Source: Ignavibacteriota bacterium (GTDB lineage: Bacteria > Bacteroidota > Ignavibacteria > UBA10030 > UBA6906). From it: DNA of 6,630 nt. The position numbers and the translations under genes are program-made. Within the stretch, counting starts at the first letter, position 1. Each line of letters opens with the position of its first letter. Below are positions 1 to 6,253 of this stretch, piece by piece. The stretch spans positions 1-6,630 of the forward strand of contig JACQVJ010000069.1 of assembly GCA_016209805.1 (NCBI GenBank), in the 5' to 3' direction. Under the pieces are notes generated by a model that saw nothing but the letters and a program-made list of their open reading frames with translations, made no database searches and was not told the DNA's origin.

Positions 1-2882
1 AAATCATTCTGTGCGTTCCACACGAGCTCATGGGATCCGACGTTTTGCACATCGTTCTTCAATGTCGCAACACGCTGTCCAAGTGTATTGAAGATGGAGA
101 GTGTGACTCGTGCCTCCGTTGGAAGCGAGTAGCGCAGTGTGGTTGTCGGGTTGAACGGGTTCGGGTAGTTCTGCTGGAGAATGAACTCCGTGGCAATCTC
201 TTGCGGTGTCGGTCGCACATCGGTAATGACTCCGGAGTACTGAAGCACGCTGCGCAGGACAGTTTCGAACCCTCCTACAAAATAGCGCGGATCCTGGAAC
301 ATGACAGCAGAGGTGTATCCCGGCGCATTATAACCAATCCCCGCCACACTATCGGTCTCGGGCCTTCCGGTGTATTTGTACAACACATTCGATCCAGAGC
401 CAGGAAGGCATCCATCCGGCCAGAAACCTCCACCCGGAGGAGTGGTCGTGTACGGAATCACCAGACCGGGGTTGACGGTGACACCGGTGATTGAGCCAAG
501 GGCATTACCATTATCGGCCTGGTACGTGAACTTCAACATTTGATCTGCAAGGACCGTGTCATAGCTGCCGGACAACGGGCGACTGTAATTGTAGCCAAGG
601 TCTGCCCCAAACATGATCAGTGATCTCTTGCCGGCGGGTGTTCCCGCGTTGAGCCAGTCTTTCAACGCCTGGCGACTCGCCCCTCCAAACCACCGTACGA
701 CAGCGTCATCAAAACTCGTCTCGACAGCAATGATCTTCTTATAGTTCTCCAGATTGGGGAGCGTCGATCCACTGGTGTCCTTGTATGCTACATCATAATT
801 CGGGACCATCGATGAAAGGTATGCGAACAGCGAGTCGCGGTCCGCTTTTCTCTTCAGCATGTTGTTCGATGTTCCCAGTGTAGAGTCATGAAGGATAACA
901 AGAACGGAGTCCGCACCTCCGGCAGTGCTTATCGTGAACGGACCGTCGCTCAGGTCCGTGATGGTGGTATCGCTTGCCCACGTCACTCTGACACGTCCCT
1001 GCGTAGTTGGTGTGTTGGGGACAGTCCACGCATACGTTCCAGGCGTTGCCGGAACGCTTGATACAATGTTTGTCCAGCTGGATCCGTTGTTGACCGAGTA
1101 GTCGATCTTCACGGCGTCAACCGATCCGGACCTGTTCCACTGGATATTCTGGCTCGATGCAACCTCCCAGTTTTCTCCTCCATTTGGTACGATCACTGCG
1201 ACAGCATTCGTAATCGTCTCGACCCTGATATTGACCGTTCGTCTGTGGACCGGTGTGCCGTTGGGACCTGCACCTGTGACGGTCACAGTATAGTTCCCCT
1301 GTGCAACGCCTGTGGTCTTGATCCTCATGATCAAGGAGTCAGGGTAGCTTGTAAGGGAGTCACCCTGCGGGAAGCTGAACGAAAAATTCGCCGCAGGTGA
1401 TACCGAAGCAGTGAACTTCACCGAGTGGGTGTAGAGTTTCACAGCGGGGACTTTCAAAACCGCATCCACGCTGTCGCTGAATCCAAGTGTATCGGCTGTG
1501 GGTGAAACCAGCATGGCGAAGTCAGGGAAGTAGGCAGTCATGCCGAGATAGTTCGGGCTGGGTGCATTCCGGAAGTCTGTCCACACCGCCAGTGCAGCGT
1601 AGCGGTTTGATGTTATTGCGTCGTAATCCCCCCGATATGTGGGACCTGCCGCACCCGAGATATTGATCTTGAATGTTCTGTTGGTGAGGCGTTGGTTCGG
1701 AGCAAACGTAACGCCGCCGTCGTCCGTATAGGTCGCATACACATCCATGCTATCGCTTGTGGGAACGCGACGCGTATCGTAGAACTTGATATAGAGCCTC
1801 CCCGTTTCCTTGTCGCACCAGATAGCGGGATGGAACTGGAAGTTGTTCTGTGAACTCGGGTCGTCGTTGACAACAGCTGCTGCAGACCAGGTCGTCCCCT
1901 GATCGGTGGAGTAGCGAAGGAAGATATCCGACTTGTTCCCGTCGCCTGCCGGATTGTTGGAAGCGTACACAAGGTAGAGCCTTCCCCGATACGAGCCGAA
2001 GCTGTTATCGGCTGCAATCATTGGATAAGGCCGGCAGCGCATCCCTTGGACTGTCGAGCGGCCGCTGAGCTGCGTACCGATCAAGTTGGAGAATTGGTTC
2101 GTCGATTTTTGGTTGAAGGTCAACCCACCATCGGTTGACAAGTAGAATGTGTAGATACCGGCTGCATTTGTTCCCGAGTGAGTAACGACGTACACACACC
2201 CTCCGGAAATGTCGCTATCGCCAAACACGTTTGGGCCAACAGCAACCATCATCCCGGGGAGGACTTGCGTTGTTGGAGCAAAGGTGTTTGTCCACGTTGC
2301 ACCGAGGTCTGTGCTGCGCGCAAAGTTCCCGCCGCCCGAGCGTGTCATTGTTGTATACACGTAATTCGCAAACGGCCCCATCGTCTGGTCGGCAGCAATC
2401 CAGTTCTTGTCAACACCGCTTATTGCAGTTACAGCGGCAGTCCATGTGGCCCCATTATCCGTCGAACGAATAACCCTGCAACCAACTGGTCCCCCGTACA
2501 TTGTTTCGTAGTAAAGGTTGCCTAGACTATCGTACGCGGTGACTGGATCGCCTTGTGGTGAAACGCCAAAGTTGGGTGATGATGCGGTCCAAGATAACCC
2601 GTCCGTAGTCCGAAATGTGCTGTTCGTGTTAAAGGCATTGAAAAACCAAAGCGGGTTCAACGGGTTTGTCACCATGTGAGGTTCAGCATTTGTGGTTCCA
2701 AGGTCGAAATTGTCCCACCCGTCAACACTTGTGATAACGTTGATAGTGGCCCCTTGGGGCTGTGGATTCACCTGTGGGAAGGCAATTGGTGGTGTGTCGA
2801 AACGAGGGTCGTCCTGTGCGAACGACGCGACCACACCAAGCGCCAACAAAACGATGGCGGCTAAGGCAGTAGATCTTTTCAT
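1..2882 (-). CDS. Secreted Asp-box beta-propeller protein with T9SS C-terminal sorting tail (3' end cut by window edge)
   Basis: The frame is open from the ATG at 2882 to the window edge (960 codons, no stop). Two in-frame TAA codons at 2892-2897 make this the only upstream-most start. Residues 1-22 form a signal peptide: MKR, then a hydrophobic core, then SFA before Q23. Residues about 45-445 form a sialidase-like propeller with Asp-boxes at 139-148, 189-198, 249-256, 325-332 and 385-393, plus a degenerate one at 92-98. Next come an Ig-like beta domain (about 454-555) and a PNGGENW...YSVNNGSSW domain (about 563-652) resembling the Kre9/KNH Ser-Thr-rich family. Residues about 657-886 look like an alternating alpha/beta (Rossmann or amidotransferase-like) segment. 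A FlgD-like sorting tail begins near 899 with QQNYPNPFNP. Only the final strand or so is missing. Family knowledge: such tails direct export through the type IX system and loss of the tail or surface anchoring. Binding or enzymatic function is unknown; I see no clear sialidase RIP motif. It is probably transcribed separately from the upstream operon. Confidence 0.93.
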   Translation of the reverse strand, partial: MKRSTALAAIVLLALGVVASFAQDDPRFDTPPIAFPQVNPQPQGATINVITSVDGWDNFDLGTTNAEPHMVTNPLNPLWFFNAFNTNSTFRTTDGLSWTASSPNFGVSPQGDPVTAYDSLGNLYYETMYGGPVGCRVIRSTDNGATWTAAVTAISGVDKNWIAADQTMGPFANYVYTTMTRSGGGNFARSTDLGATWTNTFAPTTQVLPGMMVAVGPNVFGDSDISGGCVYVVTHSGTNAAGIYTFYLSTDGGLTFNQKSTNQFSNLIGTQLSGRSTVQGMRCRPYPMIAADNSFGSYRGRLYLVYASNNPAGDGNKSDIFLRYSTDQGTTWSAAAVVNDDPSSQNNFQFHPAIWCDKETGRLYIKFYDTRRVPTSDSMDVYATYTDDGGVTFAPNQRLTNRTFKINISGAAGPTYRGDYDAITSNRYAALAVWTDFRNAPSPNYLGMTAYFPDFAMLVSPTADTLGFSDSVDAVLKVPAVKLYTHSVKFTASVSPAANFSFSFPQGDSLTSYPDSLIMRIKTTGVAQGNYTVTVTGAGPNGTPVHRRTVNIRVETITNAVAVIVPNGGENWEVASSQNIQWNRSGSVDAVKIDYSVNNGSSWTNIVSSVPATPGTYAWTVPNTPTTQGRVRVTWASDTTITDLSDGPFTISTAGGADSVLVILHDSTLGTSNNMLKRKADRDSLFAYLSSMVPNYDVAYKDTSGSTLPNLENYKKIIAVETSFDDAVVRWFGGASRQALKDWLNAGTPAGKRSLIMFGADLGYNYSRPLSGSYDTVLADQMLKFTYQADNGNALGSITGVTVNPGLVIPYTTTPPGGGFWPDGCLPGSGSNVLYKYTGRPETDSVAGIGYNAPGYTSAVMFQDPRYFVGGFETVLRSVLQYSGVITDVRPTPQEIATEFILQQNYPNPFNPTTTLRYSLPTEARVTLSIFNTLGQRVATLKNDVQNVGSHELVWNAQND
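1704..2609 (-). repeat. Asp-box (BNR) repeats in the secreted protein
   Basis: Copies of the S/T-x-D-x-G-x-T-W/F pattern lie within the large secreted protein: RSTDNGATWT (residues 139-148), RSTDLGATWT (189-198), STDGGLTF (249-256), STDQGTTW (325-332) and TDDGGVTF (386-393). A shortened version, TTDGLSW, is at 92-98. The conserved Asp residues are 48 to 76 residues apart, which fits one box per propeller blade. These are protein-level repeats. The DNA copies have diverged, so they are not a recent tandem duplication. Confidence 0.8.
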
Positions 2883-3023
2883 GATGGTCCCTTATTATTG
2901 TTGGAACTGTGCTTTAGGGTTGGCGCTACCGAGAATGGGGTAGGTTTGAACTGTTGAAAAATCAAAAAATACAACGAGAGATGCAAGAGTTTTTCTGAAA
3001 AAATCACCGCTTAGGTCAGGAGA
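2883..3023 (-). other. Intergenic gap, probable transcription-unit boundary
   Basis: This 141-nt gap is the only sizeable one in the window; the other junctions are 18 nt or less. It is rich in A/T runs on its upstream side (about 2955-3005). It must contain the 5' leader of the secreted-protein gene and could hold its promoter. I could not identify a convincing -35/-10 pair, a Bacteroidota-type TAnnTTTG element, or a GC-rich terminator hairpin, so a boundary is inferred from spacing and change of function only. Confidence 0.4.
2888..2893 (-). promoter_or_regulatory. Probable ribosome binding site of the secreted-protein gene
   Basis: AAGGGA on the minus strand lies 5 nt before the ATG at 2882. 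It is a moderate Shine-Dalgarno match, and the in-frame TAA codons overlapping and preceding it rule out a longer reading frame. Confidence 0.5.
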
Positions 3024-3494
3024 TCATTTTGCAGAGAGGAAGCTCTTGAGCTCGTCGAACGACGAGAAGAGCTGCGTCGCGCAACCCAGCACCCAACCGG
3101 GTATATCATGGTGAGGCATCGCTGTCACAATGTAGACCGGCTTGGAGAAGTACTTCGCTATTGTCAGCTCTCCTTTTGTTCCGGCCCCTCTCATTGCTGC
3201 CTCGTCCCAGTAACACACCACGAAGTCCGAGTGCTCAGCGATTTCCCCGCAATCAAGCTCAACGATGCGGGAGATAACGGATTGAAATCGCTGGAGGTCG
3301 TCGAATTTCGACTGGCGGAGATTCAGATGTGGGGCATGTTCCCGAATGAACTTCTCACTCTCATGATTGGGATTGAATACTCTGCATCCGAGTTCCCGCT
3401 CAAGCCATCCATGCAATTCGTCGCGCCAATCTCTCCCTTCGTTGGTCGCGTACTCCATCCCACCGGAAAGGTAGACGCGGGATTGTCTGGACAT
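3024..3494 (-). CDS. Nucleoside 2-deoxyribosyltransferase-like protein
   Basis: A complete 156-residue soluble protein. It opens with VYLSGGME (residues 7-14), followed by WRDEL (23-27) and RVFNPN (38-43). This is the N-terminal signature of the nucleoside 2-deoxyribosyltransferase / DUF4406-like fold. D81 and D90 lie in a segment ending in a hydrophobic strand (FVVCYWDE, 91-98). GAGTKGELTIA (103-113) follows and matches the family's S/G-x-GT-x-x-E-x-x-x-A pattern. By family analogy E109 would be the nucleophile that forms the ribosyl-enzyme intermediate when the N-glycosidic bond of a (deoxy)nucleoside or nucleotide is cut. True transferase activity, hydrolase activity and a non-catalytic role all remain possible. 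The gene starts 18 nt after the lipid kinase stop and is probably last in the operon. Sharing an operon with a purine phosphoribosyltransferase supports a nucleotide-metabolism role, but the substrate cannot be read from the sequence. Confidence 0.85.
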   Translation of the reverse strand: MSRQSRVYLSGGMEYATNEGRDWRDELHGWLERELGCRVFNPNHESEKFIREHAPHLNLRQSKFDDLQRFQSVISRIVELDCGEIAEHSDFVVCYWDEAAMRGAGTKGELTIAKYFSKPVYIVTAMPHHDIPGWVLGCATQLFSSFDELKSFLSAK

Positions 3495-3504
3495 TGAGCG
3501 CGAG

Positions 3505-3510
3505 CCTCCG
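3505..3510 (-). promoter_or_regulatory. Ribosome binding site of the deoxyribosyltransferase-like gene
   Basis: CGGAGG on the minus strand lies 2 nt after the stop codon of the lipid kinase gene (3513-3515) and 10 nt before the ATG at 3494. It is the strongest Shine-Dalgarno match in the window and supports the 3494 start. Confidence 0.7.
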
Positions 3511-3512
3511 AT

Positions 3513-4178
3513 TTATACAAGCTTGTCGAGCGCAAAGACATCCACCGCGGGGAGCAAGATGCCGTACAGCAGCCACATCACTCCTCCAATACTGAGAGGG
3601 ATCGAGAGGTTGTCGTCGATCGCAACCGATTTTGCCTCCACGAGCGCGCCCAATAATGCGCCCACAAATCCGATGAGATATTCCATCGGCAGGTCGGAGA
3701 CTTTAGGCGCGATGCCGACAACGATCATCGCACTTACAAAGAACGCGGCGGTGCCTTCGAGACTCTTGTCGAGGAACGGATGCTTGCCATACTTCCGACC
3801 GATCAACGCCGCTACCGTATCGGAGACGATGAGGATTGCGAACGCCGAGATGACGATGACCTTGGGGAAAAGCCACACGCAGAGCGACGCCGAGAGGAGG
3901 ACGTAGGTCGCGCCGTTCAGTCGTCGTGCGTCCTGGTTGCGCTCGTGTGCCCGCAGCAGCCAGCCAAAATATTTGTGATAGAATTCGCCGATTGACGAAT
4001 GAAGGTGCCGGGAAATATCCGTCAACGCGAACAGGAGTGTAAGCGGAATTAGAATTGTCAGCGCAGTTGATTTCGTGATGTAGTAATAAATGATCGGGAT
4101 CGAGAGTGAGCAGAGATGGATGGACTTCCGGATTACCTCAGCGGAGTAACTCTCCTCGACATTTGGAAGCCCGGTCAT
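3513..4178 (-). CDS. CTP-dependent lipid kinase, dolichol/phytol/diacylglycerol kinase family (SEC59/VTE5/DGK1-like)
   Basis: A complete 221-residue protein, mostly hydrophobic, with about six or seven likely membrane segments. It lies between residues 22 and 212. Family motifs appear in the expected order: RKSIHL (17-22), DISRH (54-58), NGATYVLLSA (89-98), SDTVAALIGRKYGK (119-132), KSLEGTAAFF (138-147) and E181 with DDNLSIPL (188-195). These are the conserved loops of kinases that use CTP to phosphorylate a lipid alcohol such as dolichol, phytol or diacylglycerol at the membrane. The fold is related to that of phosphatidate cytidylyltransferase (CdsA), but the SDT...GRKYGK and DDNL-IPL motifs favour the kinase branch. 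The substrate is unknown; polyprenol, isoprenoid-alcohol salvage or diacylglycerol recycling are all possible. The start codon overlaps the ftsH stop as ATGA with no clear Shine-Dalgarno, so translation is probably coupled to ftsH. Confidence 0.88.
   Translation of the reverse strand: MTGLPNVEESYSAEVIRKSIHLCSLSIPIIYYYITKSTALTILIPLTLLFALTDISRHLHSSIGEFYHKYFGWLLRAHERNQDARRLNGATYVLLSASLCVWLFPKVIVISAFAILIVSDTVAALIGRKYGKHPFLDKSLEGTAAFFVSAMIVVGIAPKVSDLPMEYLIGFVGALLGALVEAKSVAIDDNLSIPLSIGGVMWLLYGILLPAVDVFALDKLV
4175..4178 (-). other. ATGA stop/start overlap between ftsH and the lipid kinase gene
   Basis: On the minus strand the lipid kinase ATG (4178-4176) and the ftsH TGA (4177-4175) share the tetranucleotide ATGA. 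No purine-rich Shine-Dalgarno motif is evident just upstream within the end of ftsH. Termination-reinitiation coupling is therefore the likely mode of translation. Confidence 0.85.
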
Positions 4179-6238
4179 TTTGTGACATTGGGATTTTGCT
4201 TCGGCGCTGCAGCCTCTGTCGGGCGCTTGTCCTCCGGCACAGGCTGGCCATTTCCGCGCTCCTCCGGCGGGGGCAATTCTTCACCGCGGATGATCGTGTC
4301 AATCTCGGTGGCATCGAGGATCTCGCGCTCGAGGAGTGCAAGCGAGAGCCGGTGAAGTGTGTCGAGGTTGTCGTTCAATATTTTCTCGGCCCGCTTCATG
4401 CAGGTGTTCACGATCTTCTTTACTTCCTCGTCGATCAGGACAGCCGTCTGCTCGCTGAAGTTCTGGTGTCGAGTGATCTGCCGTCCGAGGAAAATCTCTT
4501 CATCCTTCTGGCCGTAGGCAAGGGGTCCGAGTCTCTCGCTCATGCCCCATTCGCACACCATCTTGCGGGCAATCTCTGTCGCACGCTCGATATCGTTGCC
4601 GGCGCCTGTCGTCAGCTCGCCGAATATGATCCTCTCTGCCGCCCGTCCCCCGAGCGCGTACGTGATCATCGCTTCAAGGTACCCCTTGGAGTACGTGTGT
4701 TTCTCGTCGATGGGAAGATAGGTTGTCAGCCCGAGTGCCCGGCCGCGTGGAATGATGGTTACCTTGTGCACGGGGTCTGCTTCGGGAATCATGCGTGCAA
4801 CCAGCACGTGACCGATCTCATGGTAGGATGTTACTTTTCTTTCCTTCTCTGAGATGATCATGCTCTTTCGTTCCATTCCCATCATCACCTTGTCCTTCGC
4901 CTCGTCGAAGTGACGCATGGTAACCGCTTTGGCGTTCTGCCGCGCTGCAAGTAGGGCTGCCTCATTCACAAGGTTGGCCAATTCAGCGCCGGCCAATCCG
5001 GGGGTTCCCTTCGCGAGAACATCCAGCTTTACGTTTTCAGACAGCGGGATGTTCTTCGTGTGAACGCGCAGGATTCCCTCACGACCTTTCACGTCGGGGC
5101 GATCCACAACAACTTGCCGGTCGAAACGTCCCGGACGCATCAGCGCAGGGTCGAGCACGTCCGGTCTGTTGGTTGCCGCGATGATGATCACGCCGCTGTT
5201 CTGCTCGAAGCCATCCATCTCCACGAGCAGCTGGTTCAAAGTCTGTTCGCGCTCATCGTGGCCTCCGCCAAGACCCGCTCCGCGATGGCGGCCGACGGCA
5301 TCGATTTCATCTATGAAGACGATGCACGGCGCACTCTTCTTCCCCTGTTCAAACAGGTCGCGCACACGGCTTGCGCCCACGCCAACGAACATCTCGACGA
5401 AATCAGCACCCGAGATTGAGAAGAACGGGACACCCGCCTCACCGGCCACGGCACGTGCAAGCAGTGTTTTCCCCGTACCCGGAGGGCCGAGCAGCAGCAC
5501 GCCACGAGGTATTTTTCCGCCCAGCTTCTGAAACTTCGTAGGTTCTTTCAAAAACTCGATGACCTCTGCCAGCTCGATCTTTGCTTCGTCGGCCCCCGCC
5601 ACATCGAGGAAAGTCACCTTTGGTGCACCTTCGCTCAGCAACTTTGCTCGACTCTTTCCAAACGAAAAGATCCCCTTCGGCCCTGCACCCTGCATCCGTC
5701 GCATGATGATAAGCCAGACAACGAGGAGCAACACCCACGGAAGCGCTCCCACCAGCGCGCTAATCCAGGCATTATCCTCCCGCACGACAGTGAACTTCAG
5801 TCCGCGATCCGTCCAGTCCTTGATCACGTCACTATCCAGAATCGGCAGGGTAAGCGTGAACTTTTGAAACATAACGTCCTTGCCGCCGCGTTGGAGCCGT
5901 CTTGGTTCTTTGAGAGTACCATGAAAATCGTAATTCGACAGCTCCGACTTTTTGATCGTCGCTTCGTGGATTTCGTTATTGTGAAGGAATTGCTGATACT
6001 CGGTGTATGTCACCTCCACTTCGTTCCCTTCGGCACCCTTGAACAGGGTCATGACAAGGAACACAAGGAGAATGATTGCCGACCAGCTGAGGACAACCTT
6101 CAGGACTTTGTTCCAGTTGAAGTCGTCGTCGGGACGGTTTTGTTGGCCGGAACGTTTCCCCTTGCCGGGGCGCGAGAACTGACGCTTGCCCTGGTCACTC
6201 GACCGTCGGCCGCTTTCAGATTTTTTCTGTTCTTCCAT
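4175..6238 (-). CDS. ftsH: ATP-dependent zinc metalloprotease FtsH
   Basis: A complete 687-residue membrane-anchored AAA+ protease that forms hexamers and degrades misfolded membrane proteins and short-lived cytosolic regulators. A basic N-terminus (1-44) precedes membrane segment 1 (about 45-66). An extracytoplasmic domain (about 70-160) and membrane segment 2 (about 161-179) follow. The AAA module has Walker A GPPGTGKT (251-258), pore loop MFVGVGA (283-289), Walker B IVFIDEID (306-313) and the second region of homology [20 protein letters not shown] (355-374) with arginine fingers R371/R374. The zinc site is HEIGH (473-477), with D549 in GAGNDI as the likely third ligand. The usual middle residue is Ala (HEAGH), so Ile475 is unusual, but both His and the Glu are intact. 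The C-terminus (655-687) is Pro/Glu-rich and probably disordered. An AGAGAGG ribosome binding site 8 nt before the ATG supports this start. It lies 15 nt after the phosphoribosyltransferase stop and overlaps the lipid kinase start. Confidence 0.98.
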   Translation of the reverse strand: MEEQKKSESGRRSSDQGKRQFSRPGKGKRSGQQNRPDDDFNWNKVLKVVLSWSAIILLVFLVMTLFKGAEGNEVEVTYTEYQQFLHNNEIHEATIKKSELSNYDFHGTLKEPRRLQRGGKDVMFQKFTLTLPILDSDVIKDWTDRGLKFTVVREDNAWISALVGALPWVLLLVVWLIIMRRMQGAGPKGIFSFGKSRAKLLSEGAPKVTFLDVAGADEAKIELAEVIEFLKEPTKFQKLGGKIPRGVLLLGPPGTGKTLLARAVAGEAGVPFFSISGADFVEMFVGVGASRVRDLFEQGKKSAPCIVFIDEIDAVGRHRGAGLGGGHDEREQTLNQLLVEMDGFEQNSGVIIIAATNRPDVLDPALMRPGRFDRQVVVDRPDVKGREGILRVHTKNIPLSENVKLDVLAKGTPGLAGAELANLVNEAALLAARQNAKAVTMRHFDEAKDKVMMGMERKSMIISEKERKVTSYHEIGHVLVARMIPEADPVHKVTIIPRGRALGLTTYLPIDEKHTYSKGYLEAMITYALGGRAAERIIFGELTTGAGNDIERATEIARKMVCEWGMSERLGPLAYGQKDEEIFLGRQITRHQNFSEQTAVLIDEEVKKIVNTCMKRAEKILNDNLDTLHRLSLALLEREILDATEIDTIIRGEELPPPEERGNGQPVPEDKRPTEAAAPKQNPNVTK

Positions 6239-6246
6239 CTGCTGTG

Positions 6247-6253
6247 CCTCTCT
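6247..6253 (-). promoter_or_regulatory. Ribosome binding site of ftsH
   Basis: AGAGAGG on the minus strand directly follows the TGA of the upstream gene (6254-6256) and ends 8 nt before the ftsH ATG. It fills half of the 15-nt gap, which leaves no room for a separate promoter or terminator between the two genes. Confidence 0.65.

Noticed and set aside
30..494. Plus-strand open frame of 154 codons
   Set aside because: It is antisense to the end of the secreted-protein gene, including its T9SS tail. The translation has no recognisable motif and is Arg/Cys/His-rich, as expected of a shadow frame.
1613..2199. Two minus-strand open frames at 1613-2017 and 2005-2199
   Set aside because: They are in a different frame from the continuous 2882-to-1 reading frame, which shows clear Asp-box repeats across the same bases. 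The shadow translations have no domain character.
2178..2943. Plus-strand open frames at 2178-2525, 2231-2473, 2676-2864 and 2692-2943
   Set aside because: All are antisense to the propeller part of the secreted-protein gene, overlap one another, and have no protein-family signal.
2945..2990. Bacteroidota-type promoter around the minus-strand TATTTTTTG
   Set aside because: The spacing does not match TAnnTTTG exactly, and no upstream TTTG/TTG element sits at the right distance. In an A/T-rich tract such partial matches occur by chance.
2990..3003. Inverted repeat TTTTTCTGAAAAA after the deoxyribosyltransferase-like gene as a terminator
   Set aside because: The stem is only five A-T pairs with a three-base loop and no GC core, too weak for an intrinsic terminator.
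3108..5867. Several plus-strand open frames (for example 4106-4852, 5060-5419 and 5559-5867) opposite the lipid kinase and ftsH
   Set aside because: Codon bias in the well-supported minus-strand genes explains these antisense frames. None carries a recognisable motif.
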